Source of the DNA: Ligilactobacillus pabuli
Lineage (GTDB): Bacteria > Bacillota > Bacilli > Lactobacillales > Lactobacillaceae
Reading direction: 5' to 3'
Assembly (NCBI RefSeq): GCF_022836475.1
Contig: NZ_BQXH01000001.1
Span: 124,001 to 188,000 of the forward strand
Length of the DNA: 64,000 bases
Shown: positions 62,598 through 64,000 of the stretch, piece by piece
Layout: each line of letters opens with the position of its first letter
Numbering within the stretch: position 1 is the first letter of the stretch
The notes under the pieces: model-generated
The model's database searches: none
What the model was told of the DNA's origin: nothing
Seen by the model: the letters and a program-made list of their open reading frames with translations, nothing else
Program-made: the position numbers and the translations under genes

Positions 62598-63557
62598 ATG
62601 GCAAAATATAAAATGATTTTAGATTTAGATACTGGGATCGATGACGCTTTGGCCATTGCATATGCATTGGCCACACCCGAAGCAGATTTGATTGGGATCA
62701 TCGGTTCTTATGGTAACGTAGTCACTGAACGTGGGGTTCAGAATAGTTTAGATCTCTTAGAATTATTAGGTCATCCTGAAGTTCCCGTTTATCTTGGTGC
62801 ACAACACTCCTCCACCACTGACCACTTCGATGTAATGCCTGTCAGTGCCCAAATTCATGGCGTGAACGGCGTTGGTGAAGTTGAATTAAAAACTGCAGAC
62901 CGTCAGTTGGAAGCGGGTTCAGGCGTCGACTTTTTAGTTGCTGCAGCCCACAAGTACCAACAAGATTTAATTTTAGTTCCAACTGGTCCAATGACTAACT
63001 TAGCTGCTGCTTTAGACCAAGACCCAGCTATTGCGGATTTAATTGGTAATGTCACTTTTATGGGCGGTGCTTTAACAGTCCCTGGTAATGTCACACCAGT
63101 CACAGAAGCTAACATTAACCAAGACCCAGAAGCTGCAGACCGCGTTTTACGCAGCTCATTACCACTAACAATGGTTGGCTTGGATGTTACAACGCGGACC
63201 TTGCTAACTACTAAGGAAACTCAGTCTTGGCGTGATCTCCACACCACTGCTGGTGAAAAGTATGCTGATATTGTTGACTTTTATATTGATGCATACAAGG
63301 TTACTAGTCCACACTTAGGCGGTTGTGCTTTACACGATCCGCTAGCTGTGGCTGTGGCTGTTGAACAAAGTCTAGTTTCAACAATTTATCTTAACATGAA
63401 AGTTGATACTGAAGCTCCGTTTGCCGGCCGGACAATTGGCGATGAAACCCGGATCAACGACCCAGCAACCCAAACTCAAGTTGCCGTTAACGTTGACAAA
63501 GACCGTTTTGTCGCAGAATTTATGACAAAATTAACTGAACTATTTAAAAATAATTAG
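62598..63557 (+). CDS. Inosine-uridine type nucleoside hydrolase
   Basis: 319 residues. The calcium-binding N-terminal motif DLDTGIDDALAIAYAL, the VPTGPMTNLAAAL block, MGGALTVPGNVTP, EANINQDPEAADRVL and the C-terminal LHDPLAVAVAV are family hallmarks. It splits ribonucleosides into base and ribose for salvage; the exact substrate cannot be read from sequence. AGGAGC precedes ATG 62598. It is followed after 26 bases by a membrane protein gene in the same transcript. Confidence 0.93.
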   Translation: MAKYKMILDLDTGIDDALAIAYALATPEADLIGIIGSYGNVVTERGVQNSLDLLELLGHPEVPVYLGAQHSSTTDHFDVMPVSAQIHGVNGVGEVELKTADRQLEAGSGVDFLVAAAHKYQQDLILVPTGPMTNLAAALDQDPAIADLIGNVTFMGGALTVPGNVTPVTEANINQDPEAADRVLRSSLPLTMVGLDVTTRTLLTTKETQSWRDLHTTAGEKYADIVDFYIDAYKVTSPHLGGCALHDPLAVAVAVEQSLVSTIYLNMKVDTEAPFAGRTIGDETRINDPATQTQVAVNVDKDRFVAEFMTKLTELFKNN

Positions 63558-63583
63558 TTCAGATTTACAAAGCAGGTGAACAT

Positions 63584-63940
63584 ATGAACTGGAAGTATGT
63601 TGGAATTTTTTTATTTGTCCTCTGGTTATTTCTAACGGCAAATAAATTTATCAGTTTAGGCAAGCGAGCCAACTTTTCTTATCAGCGTGCCTATTTTGGC
63701 CAAATTAACTGGTACCGAAACTTTCGTAACTGGCTGCTGATCATTGCCTTGTTAATGGTTGAAATCTTCGCATCGCTAAAGACGATCTTTTTGCTCTTCC
63801 TAGTTGCTTCAATTGTTTTTTTAGTATTGTGCCTTCGCAACTTAAAATTCAGAATTGGCCGGCCTTCCAGTTCAGTCTGGCTTTCTGGCTTAAATCTACT
63901 CTTACTGATTATTGCAAGCATCTTTGTCTTCGTCTTATAG
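63584..63940 (+). CDS. Small membrane protein of unknown function
   Basis: 118 residues with about four hydrophobic segments (3-23, 48-66, 68-86 and 98-118) and a basic loop (LRNLKFRIGRP). I do not recognise it. AGCAGGTGA just before ATG 63584 is a good ribosome site. It shares a transcript with the nucleoside hydrolase, ending in the terminator at the window edge. It might help uptake, but nothing in it shows that. Confidence 0.7.
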   Translation: MNWKYVGIFLFVLWLFLTANKFISLGKRANFSYQRAYFGQINWYRNFRNWLLIIALLMVEIFASLKTIFLLFLVASIVFLVLCLRNLKFRIGRPSSSVWLSGLNLLLLIIASIFVFVL

Positions 63941-63950
63941 CTCGCTAAAT

Positions 63951-63998
63951 AAAAAGTCTCCCACCTCATTATTTTAATCAGGTGGGAGACTTTTTTTA
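63951..63998. terminator. Terminator after the nucleoside hydrolase operon
   Basis: AAAAAGTCTCCCACCT pairs perfectly with AGGTGGGAGACTTTTT around a 13-base loop, followed by more T. Confidence 0.92.
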
Positions 63999-64000
63999 GT

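Overview
The window is a stretch of core chromosome from a low-GC Firmicute, almost certainly a member of the Lactobacillaceae. The reasons are the gene order (rpsU-yqeY-phoH-ybeY-dgkA-era-recO-glyQS-dnaG-rpoD-trmK; rpsA-cmk-LysM-recQ-ypbB-rluB-scpBA-ribT-xerD-fur), a long ThyA of the Lactobacillus casei type, T-box control of glyQS and of hisS-aspS, purine-rich ribosome-binding sites, and frequent GTG/TTG starts. An adjacent pfkA-pyk pair points to the glycolytic (homofermentative or facultatively heterofermentative) branch. No rRNA, tRNA, prophage, insertion sequence or CRISPR array was seen. Nearly every gene is on the minus strand, so this is probably one replichore arm with minus as the leading strand. 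Only six genes are on the plus strand.

Layout. 1-6.4 kb: the 5' end of an S41-type peptidase gene, yozE, ypmS and ypmR (a surface SGNH hydrolase), then thyA, an ABC-F ATPase and cca. No dfrA lies beside thyA. 6.4-7.6 kb: a plus-strand gene for a tyrosine-recombinase-like protein that lacks most catalytic residues, preceded by palindromic DNA. 7.7-24.7 kb: a TPR protein, HU, der, rpsA, cmk, a LysM protein, recQ with ypbB, rluB, scpB/scpA, ribT, xerD, fur, cvfB, a DUF441 protein, pyk and pfkA. 24.8-31.3 kb: dnaE, a DUF2929 protein and clpB, whose promoter carries a recognisable CtsR box. 31.3-35.4 kb: an unrecognised gene behind a LexA-type SOS box, then pepT, nif3-like and trmK. 35.5-46.7 kb: rpoD-dnaG, glyS-glyQ with a T-box, recO, era, dgkA, ybeY, phoH, yqeY and rpsU. 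47-51.6 kb: the kinase/phosphorylase regulator yqfL (plus strand), a disulfide oxidoreductase, a TagB/TagF-type transferase and a YitT membrane protein. 51.8-64 kb: aspS-hisS with a T-box, a plus-strand cell-wall amidase, an alpha/beta hydrolase with an altered nucleophile, dtd, rel, a small membrane protein, rsmE, prmA, a nucleoside hydrolase and another small membrane protein.

The genes mostly serve information processing: replication (dnaE, dnaG), chromosome segregation (scpAB, xerD, HU), ribosome and tRNA biology (der, era, rpsA, rpsU, rluB, rsmE, prmA, ybeY, cca, trmK, glyQS, hisS, aspS, dtd), stress control (clpB, rel, fur) and lower glycolysis. I did not find a large undescribed system. 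The most unusual points are the catalytically degenerate recombinase with its palindromes, the SOS-box-controlled unknown gene, the serine-to-aspartate change at the nucleophile elbow of the hydrolase, a pair of CACGTG palindromes at the pfkA-pyk promoter, overlapping Asp/His specifier codons in the hisS-aspS T-box, and overlapping head-to-head promoters with strong hairpins between glyS and dnaG.
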